NCBI RefSeq assembly: GCF_018619335.1
Contig: NZ_JAHHDX010000124.1
Location: 52,852 to 116,851, forward strand
Reading direction: 5' to 3'
DNA length: 64,000 nt
DNA from: Alteromonas sp. ALT199
GTDB taxonomy: Bacteria > Pseudomonadota > Gammaproteobacteria > Enterobacterales > Alteromonadaceae
The notes under the pieces were generated by a model, which saw only the letters and a list, made by a program, of their open reading frames with translations, did not search any database and was not told the DNA's origin. The position numbers and the translations under genes are program-made. Positions 39,987-49,898 of the stretch are shown here, piece by piece (the first letter of the stretch is position 1; each line of letters starts with the position of its first letter).

Positions 39987-40777
39987 TGACACAGCCTTTG
40001 AATAACCTTGCACAAGAAGTGCTAACTATCGCCAAAGAAGCCGGTGATAAAATAATGGCAATTTACGAAAAAGATTTTGCCATTTATGAAAAGCAAGATA
40101 CCAGCCCGTTAACTGAAGCGGATCTAGCGGCGCATAACGTTATTGTTAACGCCCTTGAAGTTAAGTCCGATCTGCCAATTCTTTCTGAAGAATCAGCAGA
40201 TATTTCGTGGGATGAGCGCAAAACCTGGTCATCATACTGGCTGGTTGACCCGCTAGACGGCACCAAAGAGTTTATTAAGAAAAACGGTGAGTTTACGGTA
40301 AACATTGCACTTATCGAAAACGGCAAACCAACAATGGGTGTGGTTTACGCGCCAGCACTAAACAAAAGCTATGTCGGTATTGTAGGTGAAGGTGCGTGGA
40401 CCGAAGTAAATGGCGAATTCACTGCAATTTCTGCACGCAAGCACGACGGAGCTGAAGTGTGGAAAATAGTAGGCAGCCGTTCTCACCAAAGCCCAGAGAT
40501 TCAAAATTTATTGGCACAGCTTGAAGGTGAAACTGAGCTTGTGGCGATGGGCAGCTCACTGAAGCTTTGCTTGGTGGCTGAGGGCGAAGCACATCTCTAC
40601 CCTCGTTTAGGCCCCACATCTGAATGGGATACAGGCGCGGCACACGCTGTCGCATTAGCGGCTGGTGCAAACGTAACCGTACTTGACCCTGAGAACCCAC
40701 TAGATGACAACGCTGACGCTCTTACCTATAACCAAAAAGAGTCTGTGTTAAACCCCTTTTTCCTTGTGAGCGCATAA
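39986..40777 (+). CDS. cysQ: 3'(2'),5'-bisphosphate nucleotidase CysQ
   Basis: 263 residues of the inositol-monophosphatase superfamily. The metal-binding motif [20 protein letters not shown] (about 86-105) and [14 protein letters not shown] (about 213-226) are present. It removes the 3'-phosphate from PAP, the toxic product of PAPS reduction. Its position between cysC and cysN ties PAP removal to sulfate activation. Confidence 0.95.
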   Translation: MTQPLNNLAQEVLTIAKEAGDKIMAIYEKDFAIYEKQDTSPLTEADLAAHNVIVNALEVKSDLPILSEESADISWDERKTWSSYWLVDPLDGTKEFIKKNGEFTVNIALIENGKPTMGVVYAPALNKSYVGIVGEGAWTEVNGEFTAISARKHDGAEVWKIVGSRSHQSPEIQNLLAQLEGETELVAMGSSLKLCLVAEGEAHLYPRLGPTSEWDTGAAHAVALAAGANVTVLDPENPLDDNADALTYNQKESVLNPFFLVSA

Positions 40778-40778
40778 C

Positions 40779-42194
40779 ATGAACAATGAAAACGAATTAC
40801 TAAGACAGGACATTCTGTCTTACCTTGAGCAACACGAACAGAAAGACATGCTACGTTTCCTTACTTGCGGTAGCGTAGATGACGGTAAAAGTACCCTTAT
40901 TGGTCGCTTACTTCACGATTCAAAAATGATTTATGAAGACCAGCTTGCGGCTATTACTAAAGATAGTAAAAAAGTAGGTACTACAGGTGAGAAAGTTGAC
41001 CTAGCCTTACTTGTCGATGGCCTTCAGTCTGAGCGTGAGCAAGGTATTACTATTGACGTAGCATACCGCTATTTTTCTACCGACAAGCGTAAATTCATTA
41101 TCGCTGATACCCCAGGGCATGAGCAGTACACACGCAACATGGTAACGGGTGCATCTACCTGTGATCTCGCTATCATTCTTGTTGATGCCCGTGGCGGTGT
41201 TAAAGTACAAACTAAGCGCCACTCGTTTCTAGTTTCACTTCTAGGCATCAAGCACGTTATTGTTGCGATTAACAAAATGGACTTAATGGATTATTCAGAA
41301 GAGGTGTATAAGCAAATTCAGGAAGATTACCTGAAGTTTGCTGAACAGCTTGATATTCCTGACATTCAGTTTGTTCCTATTTCAGCATTGGAAGGCGACA
41401 ACGTTGTTGGTGTCAGTGAAAAAACACCTTGGTTTGACGGCACACCACTAATGGAAATGTTGGAAAACATTGAAATTGGTGAAGACGACAATCAGGAAGA
41501 TTTTCGCTTCCCAGTACAGTATGTTAACCGCCCTAACCTAGATTTTCGTGGCTTTGCCGGTACGGTAGTATCGGGTCAGGTTGCGCCAGGTGATGAAGTG
41601 ACTGCACTTCCATCTGGTAAGAAGTCAAAAGTTAAGCAAGTAGTTACATTTGAAGGCGATCAAGAACGCGCTTATGTACCTCAGGCAGTTACGCTTACCT
41701 TAGAAGATGAAATTGACATCTCTCGTGGCGACATGATTGTTAAATCGGACAACTTGCCACTACTTAACACACAGTTTAAAACACATCTGGTGTGGATGTC
41801 TGAAGAGCCGCTAATGCCGAACAAGCAATACTTGTTTAAGTTTGCGACCAAATCGACGCCAGGGGTTGTTGCTCATATCGATAATCAAATTGATGTGAAC
41901 ACACTGGAAGAAGCAGATGCCATGCACCTAAATCTTAACGAAATTGGCATTGTAGATTTGAAGTTTACTCAGCCTGTAGCCTGTGACCCTTACAAGCGCA
42001 ACCGACCTACCGGTTCATTCATTGTTATCGACCGTTTAACCAATGGTACGGTAGGTGCGGGTATGATCATCGACGAAATTGCCGGTGATGCACAACATAC
42101 CTCGCCAAACTTCTCTGAGTTCGAACTTGAATTCAATGCATTAGTTCGCAAGCACTTTCCGCATTGGAACTCTGTGGATATCAGTAAACTATAA
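40779..42194 (+). CDS. cysN: sulfate adenylyltransferase subunit 1, CysN
   Basis: 471-residue GTPase. G1 GSVDDGKST (about 32-40), [12 protein letters not shown] (G3) and NKMDL (G4) are intact, followed by EF-Tu-like domains 2 and 3. No APS kinase domain is fused, consistent with the separate cysC. GTP hydrolysis drives APS formation by CysD. It starts one base after the cysQ stop. Confidence 0.96.
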   Translation: MNNENELLRQDILSYLEQHEQKDMLRFLTCGSVDDGKSTLIGRLLHDSKMIYEDQLAAITKDSKKVGTTGEKVDLALLVDGLQSEREQGITIDVAYRYFSTDKRKFIIADTPGHEQYTRNMVTGASTCDLAIILVDARGGVKVQTKRHSFLVSLLGIKHVIVAINKMDLMDYSEEVYKQIQEDYLKFAEQLDIPDIQFVPISALEGDNVVGVSEKTPWFDGTPLMEMLENIEIGEDDNQEDFRFPVQYVNRPNLDFRGFAGTVVSGQVAPGDEVTALPSGKKSKVKQVVTFEGDQERAYVPQAVTLTLEDEIDISRGDMIVKSDNLPLLNTQFKTHLVWMSEEPLMPNKQYLFKFATKSTPGVVAHIDNQIDVNTLEEADAMHLNLNEIGIVDLKFTQPVACDPYKRNRPTGSFIVIDRLTNGTVGAGMIIDEIAGDAQHTSPNFSEFELEFNALVRKHFPHWNSVDISKL

Positions 42195-42210
42195 GCAGGA
42201 CTGGAGCAAT

Positions 42211-43935
42211 ATGGATGTGACCCAGTTCATCGTACTGGCAATTTTTGCCAGTACGATATGCGCGCTGATTTTTACCAGTCAGCGCCCTTCCACTGTGTTT
42301 TCTGGAGCAGTGTTAGCTTTACTGGTTACCCAGCAGTTATCTCTTGACGACATCTTGCTAAACTTAACAAACAAGGGCCTAATCACCCTTGTTTTGTTGC
42401 TTTTAGTGAGTAGTGCCATTGATAAAACCGCTTTAATTAAGCGACTTGGTAGAAAGTTAGTTAGCGCTAATTTCACTCAGTCCTATTGGCGATTATTTTC
42501 GTTAACCTTTGTCTCTTCTGCGCTGTTAAATAACACCGCGATTGTGGCAAGCCTTATTGGTCCTATAAAGCAAAACCAATATCACCCGGCCTCACGGTTA
42601 CTGATCCCGCTTTCTTACGCTGCAATACTCGGTGGAACGGTTACCTTAATTGGTACTTCAACTAACCTCATTGTAGATAGCTTTTTACAAGAGCACGGTC
42701 ACCCTGGCTTTAATTTCTTTGACTTCACTTTGTACGGCACCATAGCGGGGCTTAGCTGTGGTTTACTCATGTTTATGTTATTGCCCTTGTTGCCCAATAT
42801 CGGCAACAAAAACAATAACTATCACGAGTATATGGTTGAAGCAGAAGTAGAGCCTGGTTCAGAGTTAATAGGCAAAACCGTAGAGCAAAATCACTTACGT
42901 AATCTGCCTGAACTTTTTTTAGTAGAAGTGGTTCGCAATGGCAATCTCATCTCTCCCGTGGGCCCTGACCTAGTTATCGTAGAGCACGATAAACTGATTT
43001 TCTCTGGCAACGTCCAAAAATTGGATAACTTAAGCCACATAAAAGGGTTAAGTATGTTTGCAGAAACGGATGGCGTATTACGTGAAAGCTTAACGGAAGT
43101 TGTGGTGGCTAACCGCGCACAAATTATTGGACAAACCATTAAAAAGCTTGGTTTTAGAGCCTTATTTGACGCTGCCGTTGTTGCAATTCGTCGCGACGGA
43201 GAACAGCTTTCAGGTAAGCTTGGTGAAATAAAGCTTCAAGCCGGTGACTTTTTACTATTAGCGACAGGCCCAGACTTTGCGACTCGTCAAAACTTGAATA
43301 AGAACTTTTTCATTTTGTCCGAGCAAAAAATTGCCCGTCCGCTGACCAATAATCAAGAATGGATCACCCTTGGCGGCTTCCTTACCACTGTGTTATTAGC
43401 TGCAACAAACGCCATCTCCTTGGCCATCGGTCTACTATTTTTAGCCGCAGTGCTTATTGGCGTAAGAGTGACCTCAAATGGGGAAATGAAGCGAAACTTA
43501 CCGCTAAATTTGATTGTTGTGATTGTAGGGGCATTAAGCTTAGCCACTGCGCTCGAAAACTCTGGGGTCATTGCGACTACAACCGAAGCGCTAATGCCTC
43601 TTTTGGCGGGCACTGATTGGTTTATAGCGCTCGTGGTTATCTACTTATTAACCTTACTTTTAACCGAGTTTGTTACCAACAATGCGGCAGCGGCATTAAT
43701 GTTTCCGTTCGCTTATGGTTTAGTGCAAATCATTGGCGCCCCCCTTATGCCATTTGCCCTAGCGGTAGCATTTGCAGCAAGCGCGAGTTTTATATCGCCG
43801 TTTGGTTATCAAACCAACTTGCTTGTTTATAACGCGGCGAACTATAAGTTTTCACATTTTATAAAAATAGGGCTGCCTATTTCGGTGCTGTATAGCACCA
43901 TCGTACTAGCATTGCTTAATATGACTTATCTATAG
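42211..43935 (+). CDS. SLC13-family permease with TrkA-C domains, likely sulfate uptake
   Basis: 574 residues. Transmembrane helices fill about 1-200 and 385-570. Between them lie two TrkA-C (RCK_C) regulatory domains (about 210-290 and 295-370; SELIGKTVEQNHLRNL and AQIIGQTIKKLGFRALF). GTSTNLIVDSF resembles the SNT motif of the DASS family. Its place, 16 bases after cysN and before a terminator, argues for sulfate import. Substrate remains inferred; other anions are possible. Confidence 0.85.
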   Translation: MDVTQFIVLAIFASTICALIFTSQRPSTVFSGAVLALLVTQQLSLDDILLNLTNKGLITLVLLLLVSSAIDKTALIKRLGRKLVSANFTQSYWRLFSLTFVSSALLNNTAIVASLIGPIKQNQYHPASRLLIPLSYAAILGGTVTLIGTSTNLIVDSFLQEHGHPGFNFFDFTLYGTIAGLSCGLLMFMLLPLLPNIGNKNNNYHEYMVEAEVEPGSELIGKTVEQNHLRNLPELFLVEVVRNGNLISPVGPDLVIVEHDKLIFSGNVQKLDNLSHIKGLSMFAETDGVLRESLTEVVVANRAQIIGQTIKKLGFRALFDAAVVAIRRDGEQLSGKLGEIKLQAGDFLLLATGPDFATRQNLNKNFFILSEQKIARPLTNNQEWITLGGFLTTVLLAATNAISLAIGLLFLAAVLIGVRVTSNGEMKRNLPLNLIVVIVGALSLATALENSGVIATTTEALMPLLAGTDWFIALVVIYLLTLLLTEFVTNNAAAALMFPFAYGLVQIIGAPLMPFALAVAFAASASFISPFGYQTNLLVYNAANYKFSHFIKIGLPISVLYSTIVLALLNMTYL

Positions 43936-43964
43936 CTCGATGGTTTTTCCTTTGTAGAAAATAG

Positions 43965-43995
43965 AAAGGGAAGCTTCACTTTGCTTCCCTTTTTT
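43965..43995 (+). terminator. sulfate operon terminator
   Basis: AAAGGGAAGC / GCTTCCCTTT stem with an eight-base loop and T-run, 30 bases after the permease stop. Confidence 0.92.
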
Positions 43996-44212
43996 AATTT
44001 TAGAAACGCAATTCGCTCTAATAAACTAGCCTTATTCACCTCCCCTTACAAAAAATACCTCTTCATCAGAATCTTGTGCTGTACATCACATGTAGCCCCC
44101 AGTAATCTGTAAACGCAAAAGTTCTTACGTGTTTATGAACAATGACTTACATTCAGTCATTGCTTTACACAAAGCCTAAACAGTGAATAAAAACGAAAAA
44201 GAGGAGCAAGGG

Positions 44213-44917
44213 ATGCACAACGTGACGAACCCTTTCCAAGCGTGTAATGATATTTTTTTTAAACCGAATGGCGTGTTCAAAGCGGTAGGCGAACACAACA
44301 ACTGGAGTTGGATGCCATTTATTTTGATCATGGCTATCACGCTAGTCTCACAGTACCTCTACGTTAACTTTGTAGATATTGAGTGGTTTGCTGAAATGAA
44401 TATTGCCGCACAAGGTGATATGAGCCCAGCGGAAGAAGAGCAGATGAAAGCTTTCTTCACCAGAAGTGCTTTGTTGTGGTCATCTATTATCGGCGCGTTT
44501 TTTATCCCCATTATTATTAACGCGGTTTATGCCGTGTACGTAAACCTGATGACGCGTTCAGACGACAGCCATGTTTTCGGCTTCACCGACTGGTACGGAT
44601 TCGCATGGTGGCTTTCAATGCCTTACGTACTAACTGGTTTAATTGGCGTTGCATTGCTGTTGTTCGCAGGCGACCATCAGGTGGCACCATCAATCTTATC
44701 TCCAACGTCTTTAGGCTTTATTGCAAATATTCCCATGGACTCGCCCTGGTACGCCTTCGGCCAAGCGTTAAGATTAGAGCTTTTTTGGGGCATTTATTTA
44801 GCTACAGTAGGCATTTCGCAATGGACGTCCTTTCCTCTTAAGAAAGCGGCATTAATTGCGTGCGCGCCGTATGTGGTTATCTACGGTATTTGGTTAATTG
44901 CCTTAGCGCTATTTTAA
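44213..44917 (+). CDS. YIP1-family inner-membrane protein
   Basis: 234 residues from the ATG at 44213, which has GAGGAG six bases upstream; the longer GTG frame from 44183 is unlikely. MHNVTNPFQACNDIFFKPNG is the conserved entry of bacterial YIP1 proteins, followed by about five transmembrane segments. No function is established for the bacterial family. Monocistronic, convergent with the DUF3025 gene. Confidence 0.85.
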   Translation: MHNVTNPFQACNDIFFKPNGVFKAVGEHNNWSWMPFILIMAITLVSQYLYVNFVDIEWFAEMNIAAQGDMSPAEEEQMKAFFTRSALLWSSIIGAFFIPIIINAVYAVYVNLMTRSDDSHVFGFTDWYGFAWWLSMPYVLTGLIGVALLLFAGDHQVAPSILSPTSLGFIANIPMDSPWYAFGQALRLELFWGIYLATVGISQWTSFPLKKAALIACAPYVVIYGIWLIALALF

Positions 44918-44999
44918 AAAAACACTCTTAATAGCCTACTTTCCATTTGGCTATTAGTTGGCGCTGCTTCAGATAAAAAACTGGGGCAGCGCAAAGTTC

Positions 45000-45952
45000 T
45001 TAAGACCACAAGGGGAGCTGAATTGTCGGCTTACTGCCCTCGCGTAGCGGTCTAAAATAGTCTTTATTTTTATAAAACATTTCATCTTGCTGACTGTGCC
45101 ATAATGGCACTCCTAGCAGGGGCAAAGGTTTTAAAAGCGGTGTGCTCTCGAAACAATTTAGCGTCTTAATTCTCGCTGTCATAGCATGGTCTAATACCAA
45201 GCGTTGCTGCCATTTATCAAGACGGCTAAAACCATGAGGTACCGATACCGCAAGCCACTTGCCCGTCAGCCCTATAAACGGGTTCAGCATCATTTCTAAA
45301 TTCGCGTGCCCAAAGATAAAAGGGCTCACTCGGGTGTGCCACAATTCTCGCTTTTCGACGAAAACTCGTTCCCACTCGTGAACCGCTAATTCTGCTAAAA
45401 ATGTCTCAAGCGCATCACTGTCATATGCGCGCTTCGATTGTTTTTATTTGCAGGTTCAAACTTTTGCTCAGGAATTTCTTTACTAGGCACTAGCTTGTCT
45501 AAAACAAATCTGTCAGAAGTCTCAACGGCTAGCACTACCCCACATTCATCAAAGTGGGTAATGCGGTTGCGGCGTGCCGTTCTGGGGTTCACGCCGTGCG
45601 CATTGATATCACTAATATGCAGCTCATTTAACAAAGATTTTGTTTTAGGAAACTGTAGCCAAATAAGTGCATTAAATAAGTCGTGCCAGCTTTGCTCCCG
45701 GGTAGGGACTACACCGTCTTCACTAATAATGGTCTCGTAATAACGTTGCTCATCAGTTGAGAACTGGCTTTGCCCCTTGAACAAAGGCCCCTGCCAATGA
45801 TCATAATACCGAGTAGTTAATTCATTTAGCTGTTCAGGCGTAGGAAATTCGTCGTTACTTAGCAAGCCAACCTCTTCAAGAAGCGCCGTAACCGGTTTAC
45901 TGGCGTATTTTAGTAAGTAGTCGTTACAGAAAGGGATTGAGTGTGATTGCAT
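45000..45952 (-). pseudogene. DUF3025 family gene, frameshifted
   Basis: Two minus-strand frames (45395-45952 and 45000-45344) together encode one DUF3025 protein of about 317 residues. In the first frame the sequence loses sense after EPANKN. Adding one A in the run opposite 45441-45445 restores KKQSKRAYDSDALETFLAEL and leads through HEWERVFVEKRELWHTRV into the second frame. The N-terminal HDLFNALIWLQFPK and RRNRITHFDECGVV segments are typical of the family, whose function is unknown. The five-base T-run makes either a real frameshift or a homopolymer miscall possible. Confidence 0.82.
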
Positions 45953-46022
45953 ATCAACTATTGGTTCGCTTTGGGGTTTTCTCTATACTAGTCGCGTATT
46001 GTAGAGCAAACAGAGACTAACA

Positions 46023-47690
46023 ATGAAAAATATGTTTTTGCCATTGCTTGTACCTACCCTTTTAGGCGTAAGTGCTTGCACACCGAACGACGACAGCACC
46101 TCACAAAAAGAATTAGCTCAAAAAGAGATGCCAGTAGCATCTAACTTCGACAGTGTTTACAACAGTATTTCCGATGCCGATATTCGCGAGCCGCTAAAGA
46201 TCCTTTCTTCAGACGAGTTTGAAGGTCGTTTACCAACGACTGAAGGTGAAAAGAAAACCATTGACTACTTAACAAGCGAATTTACTAAAGCTGGGATTAA
46301 GCCGGGTAATGGCGATAGCTTTCTTCAAAAAGTAGCGCTTATGGAAATTACCGCTGATCCTGATATGACCATGACTATCGGCGACAATAACTTTGTCTAC
46401 AAAGAGCAAATGGTAGCCTCTTCTAAGCGCGAGCAAAGCTCGGTATCCCTTGAAGATTCTGAGCTGGTGTTCGTCGGTTACGGCGTAAATGCGCCAGAAT
46501 ACGACTGGAACGATTACGAAGGGTTAGATGTTAAGGGCAAAACCGTGGTTATGCTAATCAACGACCCTGGTTTTGAAAACCCAGAAAGCGGTAAGTTTCA
46601 AGGCACTACCATGACCTATTATGGCCGGTGGAGTTACAAATACGAAGAAGCGAGCCGACAAGGGGCGGCGGGTGCCATTATTGTTCACGAAACCGCGCCA
46701 GCGTCTTACGGCTGGTCTGTTGTTGCTAACAGTTGGAGTGGCCCGCAGTACGGCCTAGTGAGCGGTGACAAAGGTGCAAGCCGTGTTGCCGTTGAAGGGT
46801 GGCTTACGTTAGATGCAGCGAAAAAAGTGTTTACCGATGCTGGCCTTGATTTTGATGAAGAGAAAGCTAACGCCATGCAAGGCCCATATAGTAAAGCGAT
46901 GGATATCAAAGCGTCGGTTACTGTAAACAATACTTTTGAAAAGTCAGAGAGCAACAACGTAATTGCTACACTACCGGGTACAGAGTTTCCTGATGAGCAT
47001 GTTATCTACACAGCACACTGGGATCATCTAGGTAAAGATGAAAGCAAAGAAGGCGACCAAATCTATAACGGCGCACACGACAATGCGACCGGCACTGCAG
47101 CTATTTTAGCCATGGCTAAAGCCTATTCGGAGCTAACACCGGCGCCTAAACGCTCAGTGTCATTTTTAGTGGTTACTGCTGAAGAGCAAGGGCTATTAGG
47201 CAGCAAGTTTTATGCTAGCAACCCTGTCATTCCAATTGAAAATACTGTCGCTAATATCAATATGGATGCAATGAACGTTTTAGGTAGAACTAAAAACGTC
47301 GCCGTTGTGGGAATGGGCAAGTCAGAAATGGAAGATTACCTAGAGGCCGCTGCGGCAAAACAAGGTCGTACACTTACCCAAGAAGACCGACCTGAGGCAG
47401 GTTATTACTACCGTTCAGATCACTTCAGCTTCGCCAAACAGGGTGTCCCAGCACTTTATGCAGAAGGCGGTAACGAGCCTGCAGATGAAGAAACGGCTAA
47501 GTATAGAAAGCGTATGAACGTTATCGTGACTGGTTGTTATCATCAAGTGTGCGACCAATATCGTGACGATTGGGACTTAACTGGTATCGTACAAGACACG
47601 CAAATGCTATTTGACGTGGGTGTCGGCGTAGCGAATGCAGATGCTTGGCCTAAGTGGAATGAAGCAAGTGAGTTTCAGCGTCAAAACTAA
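46023..47690 (+). CDS. M28-family metallopeptidase lipoprotein with PA domain
   Basis: 555 residues. Signal peptide with lipobox (VSACT, Cys at about 19). A protease-associated domain (about 140-280) is inserted before the catalytic M28 core. Zinc ligands are visible in order: HWDHLG, AHDNATG, TAEEQGLLGS, NMDAMN and RSDHFSFAKQGVP. It should be an outer-membrane or periplasmic aminopeptidase-like enzyme. Divergent from the DUF3025 gene and followed by a terminator. Confidence 0.93.
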   Translation: MKNMFLPLLVPTLLGVSACTPNDDSTSQKELAQKEMPVASNFDSVYNSISDADIREPLKILSSDEFEGRLPTTEGEKKTIDYLTSEFTKAGIKPGNGDSFLQKVALMEITADPDMTMTIGDNNFVYKEQMVASSKREQSSVSLEDSELVFVGYGVNAPEYDWNDYEGLDVKGKTVVMLINDPGFENPESGKFQGTTMTYYGRWSYKYEEASRQGAAGAIIVHETAPASYGWSVVANSWSGPQYGLVSGDKGASRVAVEGWLTLDAAKKVFTDAGLDFDEEKANAMQGPYSKAMDIKASVTVNNTFEKSESNNVIATLPGTEFPDEHVIYTAHWDHLGKDESKEGDQIYNGAHDNATGTAAILAMAKAYSELTPAPKRSVSFLVVTAEEQGLLGSKFYASNPVIPIENTVANINMDAMNVLGRTKNVAVVGMGKSEMEDYLEAAAAKQGRTLTQEDRPEAGYYYRSDHFSFAKQGVPALYAEGGNEPADEETAKYRKRMNVIVTGCYHQVCDQYRDDWDLTGIVQDTQMLFDVGVGVANADAWPKWNEASEFQRQN

Positions 47691-47746
47691 TACAAACGTC
47701 GACGTTTAAGCACTGGAAAATTGCTTAAACCTGCAAGAGTATAACA

Positions 47747-47770
47747 GGGGCCTCTTTATGAGGCCCCTTT
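47747..47770 (+). terminator. M28 gene terminator
   Basis: GGGGCCTC / GAGGCCCC stem, TTTAT loop, followed by TTT. Confidence 0.85.
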
Positions 47771-48091
47771 CGTTGGCGCCCTACATATGCCTAAATAGAG
47801 CCGTTGCATACTCTTAATTTTGTTTCTTCCTTAACACCCATATGACTCAGTAAAGACAGTGTTTGTCGCCGCGAAATAGGATAAAAATGTTAATAAAGCG
47901 CTATTTTGAGATAAAAGGAATAAGAATTTCCATTTTCTCATCATATTGTACTTGCAATTTCCTGTCAGACTGGCACATTCAGGGGCACGCGAAAAAAGAA
48001 TAAAAACAATCCTTCGCCCACTCGTACGCGAGTACCGACAGAAAAAACTTCTATTATTTTTTTCAACAAGTGAACAGAGAGAATCCGTTAT
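47771..48091. promoter_or_regulatory. long upstream region of asnB
   Basis: 320 bases with no convincing gene. A small hairpin, ACTCG-TACG-CGAGT, lies at about 48018-48031, and AGAGAGAA precedes the asnB ATG. A 106-codon minus-strand frame here has no family features. Confidence 0.4.
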
Positions 48092-49762
48092 ATGTGTGGT
48101 ATTTTCGGTATCCTTGATATCAAAACCGATGTGTCTGAACTCAGAACCCAAGCCCTCGATTTATCTAAACTTTTGCGCCACCGTGGCCCTGACTGGTCGG
48201 GTATCTGGAATAATGACAATACCATTCTTTGTCACGAAAGACTGGCGATTGTCGACGTTGATACTGGGGCACAGCCTCTTATCAGCCAAAACGATAAGCA
48301 TATTCTTGCTGTTAACGGCGAGATTTATAACCACAAGCAGCTAGCCGCTGATTTAGATGAGCCGTATCCTTTTAAAACCCGTTCAGATTGTGAAGTTATC
48401 CTTCCGCTTTTCCAGCAAAAAGGTATCGACTTTATTGATGAACTAGAGGGTATGTTTGCGTTTATTCTTTACGATGAAGAACAAGACGCTTACCTCATTG
48501 CCCGTGACCACATTGGTATAATCCCGCTTTATACGGGTTACGATGAACACGGTAACTTCTATGTTTCATCAGAAATGAAAGCGCTAGCGAGCGTATGTAA
48601 GACAATTAGTGAATTCCCTCCTGGCCACTACCTGTGGAGCAAAGAAGGAAAAATCACTAAATACTACAAACGCAACTGGATGGAGTATGACAACGTAAAA
48701 GACAACACGAGCGATCTAGAGGAACTTCGCGTTGCTTTTGAAAAAGCAGTGAAGTCACACATGATGTCTGACGTCCCTTACGCAGTGTTGTTATCTGGTG
48801 GTCTAGACTCATCACTGGTTTCTGCTGTGGCTGCACAGTACGTAGCAAAACGCGTTGAAGATGAAGATAAGACCGACGCTTGGTGGCCTCGCCTACACAG
48901 TTTCGCCGTTGGACTTGAGGGTGCGCCAGATCTAAAAGCCGCGAAAAAAGTGGCAGATATGATTGGTACTGTTCACCATGAAATTCACTTCACTATTCAA
49001 GAAGGTTTAGATGCCATCCGTGATGTTATCTTCCATCTTGAAACGTACGATACAACCACCATCCGCGCAGCTACACCTATGTACCTTATGACCCGTAAAA
49101 TTAAAGCGATGGGCATTAAGATGGTGCTATCGGGGGAAGGCGCTGATGAAATCTTTGGTGGCTACCTGTATTTCCACAAAGCGCCAAATGCCAAAGAATT
49201 CCACGAAGAAACCGTGCGTAAGCTAGATCGCCTTCATATGTTTGACTGTGCTCGTGCAAACAAAGCAACATCAGCATGGGGTGTAGAAGCACGTGTTCCT
49301 TTCTTAGATAAGAACTTTATTGATGTAGCGATGCGCTTAAACCCACAAGATAAAATGTGTCTTGATGGCAAAATGGAAAAATGGATCCTTCGTAAAGCGT
49401 TCGATAATGGGGAAACACTTCCTGCAGAGGTATTGTGGCGTCAGAAAGAACAGTTTGGTGACGGTGTAGGTTACTCGTGGATTGACTCAATTCGCGATTT
49501 CGTTGAAAACGAAGTAACAGACCAGCAATTAGCAACTGCAGAGTTCCGCTTCCCAGTGAATACGCCTGACACCAAAGAAGGCTATTACTATCGCACTATT
49601 TTCGAGAGTTACTTCCCTCAAGAGAGTGCCGCACGCTGCGTACCTGGCGGTAAATCTATTGCTTGTAGTACAGTAGAAGCCCTTGAGTGGGACGAAAGCT
49701 TTAAGAACAATGCAGACCCTTCTGGTCGCTCAATGAAAGACGTTCACGCTGGTGAGTCTTAA
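48092..49762 (+). CDS. asnB: asparagine synthase B (glutamine-hydrolysing)
   Basis: 556 residues. The mature enzyme starts at Cys2 (MCGIFGILD), the glutaminase nucleophile; the synthetase half has the PP-loop LLSGGLDSSLVSA (about 232-244) and SGEGADEIFGGYLYF. It converts aspartate, ATP and glutamine to asparagine. Length and C-terminus fit the E. coli AsnB type. Its native terminator hairpin, starting 24 bases after the stop, has been split by an insertion sequence. Confidence 0.96.
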   Translation: MCGIFGILDIKTDVSELRTQALDLSKLLRHRGPDWSGIWNNDNTILCHERLAIVDVDTGAQPLISQNDKHILAVNGEIYNHKQLAADLDEPYPFKTRSDCEVILPLFQQKGIDFIDELEGMFAFILYDEEQDAYLIARDHIGIIPLYTGYDEHGNFYVSSEMKALASVCKTISEFPPGHYLWSKEGKITKYYKRNWMEYDNVKDNTSDLEELRVAFEKAVKSHMMSDVPYAVLLSGGLDSSLVSAVAAQYVAKRVEDEDKTDAWWPRLHSFAVGLEGAPDLKAAKKVADMIGTVHHEIHFTIQEGLDAIRDVIFHLETYDTTTIRAATPMYLMTRKIKAMGIKMVLSGEGADEIFGGYLYFHKAPNAKEFHEETVRKLDRLHMFDCARANKATSAWGVEARVPFLDKNFIDVAMRLNPQDKMCLDGKMEKWILRKAFDNGETLPAEVLWRQKEQFGDGVGYSWIDSIRDFVENEVTDQQLATAEFRFPVNTPDTKEGYYYRTIFESYFPQESAARCVPGGKSIACSTVEALEWDESFKNNADPSGRSMKDVHAGES

Positions 49763-49786
49763 CAGACGTTACGAAACAAAGATATA

Positions 49787-49806
49787 AAAAAACGCAGCTT
49801 AGGCTG
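49787..49806 (+). terminator. left half of the disrupted asnB terminator
   Basis: AAAAAACGCAGC-TTAG-GCTG is the left arm, loop and start of the right arm of a hairpin. The remaining CGTTTTTT lies at 51231-51238, after the insertion sequence. Removing the element and one target copy restores a perfect 12-bp stem with a TTAG loop and T-tract. Confidence 0.8.
49797..49806 (+). repeat. target-site duplication, left copy
   Basis: GCTTAGGCTG, repeated exactly and in the same orientation at 51221-51230. Counting outward from the inverted repeats the duplication would be 12 bases with one mismatch (CAGCTTAGGCTG and CCGCTTAGGCTG). Confidence 0.88.
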
Positions 49807-49832
49807 TAATGCCGATCAGTTAAGAGTTTAAT

Positions 49833-49853
49833 GATCGGTTGACCGATCTTTTT
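49833..49853 (+). terminator. hairpin 1 in the IS left end
   Basis: GATCGG-TTGA-CCGATC followed by a T-run; would stop transcription entering from asnB. Confidence 0.65.
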
Positions 49854-49862
49854 AAGGCTTCA

Positions 49863-49898
49863 AAATCCGGTATCAGGTAACTGATATCGGATTTTTTT
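49863..49898 (+). promoter_or_regulatory. hairpin 2 covering the transposase ribosome site
   Basis: Arms AAATCCGGTATCAG and CTGATATCGGATTT (14 pairs, one G-U) with loop GTAA, followed by TTTT and directly by the ATG. The only Shine-Dalgarno-like GGA (49889-49891) is inside the right arm. It can act as terminator and as translation block. Confidence 0.6.

Noticed and set aside
47831..48151. 106-codon minus-strand frame upstream of asnB
   Set aside because: Overlaps the asnB start in antisense and has no family features.
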